6,666 nt of DNA, taken from positions 1 through 6,666 of the forward strand of contig JABSQL010000481.1 of assembly GCA_013215865.1 (NCBI GenBank), read 5' to 3'. The position numbers and the translations under genes are program-made. Source of the DNA: Candidatus Margulisiibacteriota bacterium (GTDB lineage: Bacteria > Margulisbacteria > Marinamargulisbacteria > DT-59). The notes beneath the pieces were generated by a model. It was not told the origin of the DNA. It worked only from the letters and a program-made list of their open reading frames with translations, and did not search any database. This document shows, piece after piece, positions 6,066-6,666 of this stretch; the stretch's first letter is position 1; every line of letters starts with the position of its first letter.

Positions 6066-6493
6066 TTCTTAAACTCCGTTTCGATGACAAAAGGGGCATA
6101 TCCAGATGGGCTACTATTGATCGAAAAGTGGACATTCCCAACATACCGAATCTGCTCAATTCTGCTGATGAAACTTGAAAAATCCGGATAGATTCTTGAC
6201 TTAATAATCTCTCCTTCTATGATCAATTTTTGGCGCCTAATTTCAAGCTTTACAAGATAGAGACTCGGCACATCAATGAGGTTCAATTTGTACAAGATTT
6301 CCTCAATAGGAAGTCGGTCTTCATGAACCTTAGAAAGCACCTTGATCTTTTGTCCAAAATCGGGCGGCAAGTTCTTAGCCAGTCCAAATGTTTTAGTCTG
6401 AAGGTGTTTTAGATTTACACTCTCACTTTTCAGCTGCCTGTTCAGATGGTGGACTTGAACTTGGTAATAGAAAATCGCCCCGACTAATATCAC
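6062..6493 (-). CDS. PilN-like inner-membrane pilus protein, true 5' end uncertain
   Basis: The region from the only canonical start (GTG, 6491-6493) codes for 143 residues. It has the end of a membrane span (ILVGAIFYY), a coiled coil, then an alpha/beta domain with LPIEEILYKLNLIDVPSLYL, LIIEGEIIK and FSSFISRIEQI. These are PilN/HofN traits: a fold that pairs with PilO and, in well-studied systems, holds PilM by an N-terminal peptide. Starting at the GTG would cut the membrane span in half. The same frame continues upstream to 6592 with a convincing N-terminus (QSLIPKDY, then a basic stretch and IALALGCWCVILVGAIFYY), so the real protein probably begins near 6570-6580 and has about 170 residues. 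GGGG lies 9 nt before the GTG, so a truncated product remains possible. It overlaps the PilO-like gene by 4 nt. PilN identity is likely; the start is unresolved. Confidence 0.75.
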   Translation of the reverse strand: MILVGAIFYYQVQVHHLNRQLKSESVNLKHLQTKTFGLAKNLPPDFGQKIKVLSKVHEDRLPIEEILYKLNLIDVPSLYLVKLEIRRQKLIIEGEIIKSRIYPDFSSFISRIEQIRYVGNVHFSINSSPSGYAPFVIETEFKK

Positions 6494-6592
6494 ACACCAA
6501 CACCCCAGAGCCAGTGCAATTTTTCGGGTCGCTTTTGAGACTTTTATATGGGTATGATAATCTTTTGGAATGAGACTTTGCTGACTCTCCGA
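6494..6592 (-). other. In-frame 5' extension of the PilN-like gene lacking a canonical start
   Basis: Thirty-three sense codons run from just after an in-frame TAG (6593-6595) to the GTG at 6493. The translation contains SQQSLIPKDYHTHIKVSKAT and then the first half of a membrane span, the arrangement expected at a PilN N-terminus (compare INLLP in PilN). No ATG, GTG or TTG occurs in it. GGAG (6590-6587) resembles the ribosome binding sites of the neighbouring genes. The in-frame codons 6 and 9 nt after it are CAA (6580) and AGT (6577), and the first start-like codon, ATT at 6569-6571, is 15 nt away. A rare ATT start, a lost start codon or a sequence error could explain this. Confidence 0.55.
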
Positions 6593-6666
6593 CTAAAATG
6601 TGTATCTACTTTTGGTGCACACTTTGGTAATACATGTATCTTGTACAATTGTGTATAAAGAACACC
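6593..6666 (-). other. Upstream flank of the pilus genes, coding state unresolved
   Basis: This 74-bp edge may hold the 3' end of the preceding gene (a PilM-like gene would be expected) or an intergenic stretch. Two - strand frames are open from the window edge: one ends at TAG 6593-6595 (tail ITKVCTKSRYTF), the other at TAA 6544-6546 (tail SRRVSKVSFQKIIIPI), inside the PilN-like coding region. Neither tail looks like PilM. On the + strand it contains the palindromes ATACATGTAT (6630-6639) and TTGTACAA (6641-6648), and TTTGGT twice (6611 and 6623). I see no convincing promoter. Confidence 0.4.

Overview
The window is AT-rich, densely coded bacterial DNA from a Gram-negative, double-membraned organism. 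It carries outer-membrane lipid-transport parts on the + strand and type IV pilus / DNA-uptake type machinery on the - strand. The gene families fit a gammaproteobacterium, but I cannot name a genus from the sequence alone.

Left part (1-3101, + strand): the 3' end of an mlaA (VacJ) lipoprotein gene, a complete mlaC-like gene for a periplasmic phospholipid-binding protein, and a 794-residue MMPL/RND-superfamily membrane transporter. The three are packed as one operon: a 4-nt gap between mlaA and mlaC, and a 1-nt TAATG overlap between mlaC and the transporter gene. The usual MlaFEDB ABC transporter is not seen next to mlaC; an RND pump is. The likely picture is MlaA in the outer membrane, MlaC as carrier across the periplasm, and the RND protein as inner-membrane partner.

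Middle (3102-3755): a convergent intergenic region with a long imperfect hairpin and a 14-bp tandem duplication, then a small single-RRM RNA-binding protein gene on the - strand. About 220 bp lies upstream of that gene, with two candidate promoters and an 8-bp inverted repeat overlapping the nearer -10 box.

Right part (3756-6592, - strand): four tightly linked genes in the order PilN-like, PilO-like, PilP/MshK-like, secretin (PilQ/MshL/HofQ-like). Neighbours overlap by 4 or 11 nt or are 11 nt apart. Together they make the inner-membrane alignment complex and outer-membrane pore of a type IV pilus, MSHA-type pilus or DNA-uptake apparatus. The secretin is short (414 aa), about the size of HofQ/ComE.

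The main puzzle is the 5' end of the PilN-like gene. The reading frame and its protein-like N-terminus extend about 33 codons upstream of the only canonical start codon, to an in-frame TAG, with no ATG, GTG or TTG in between.
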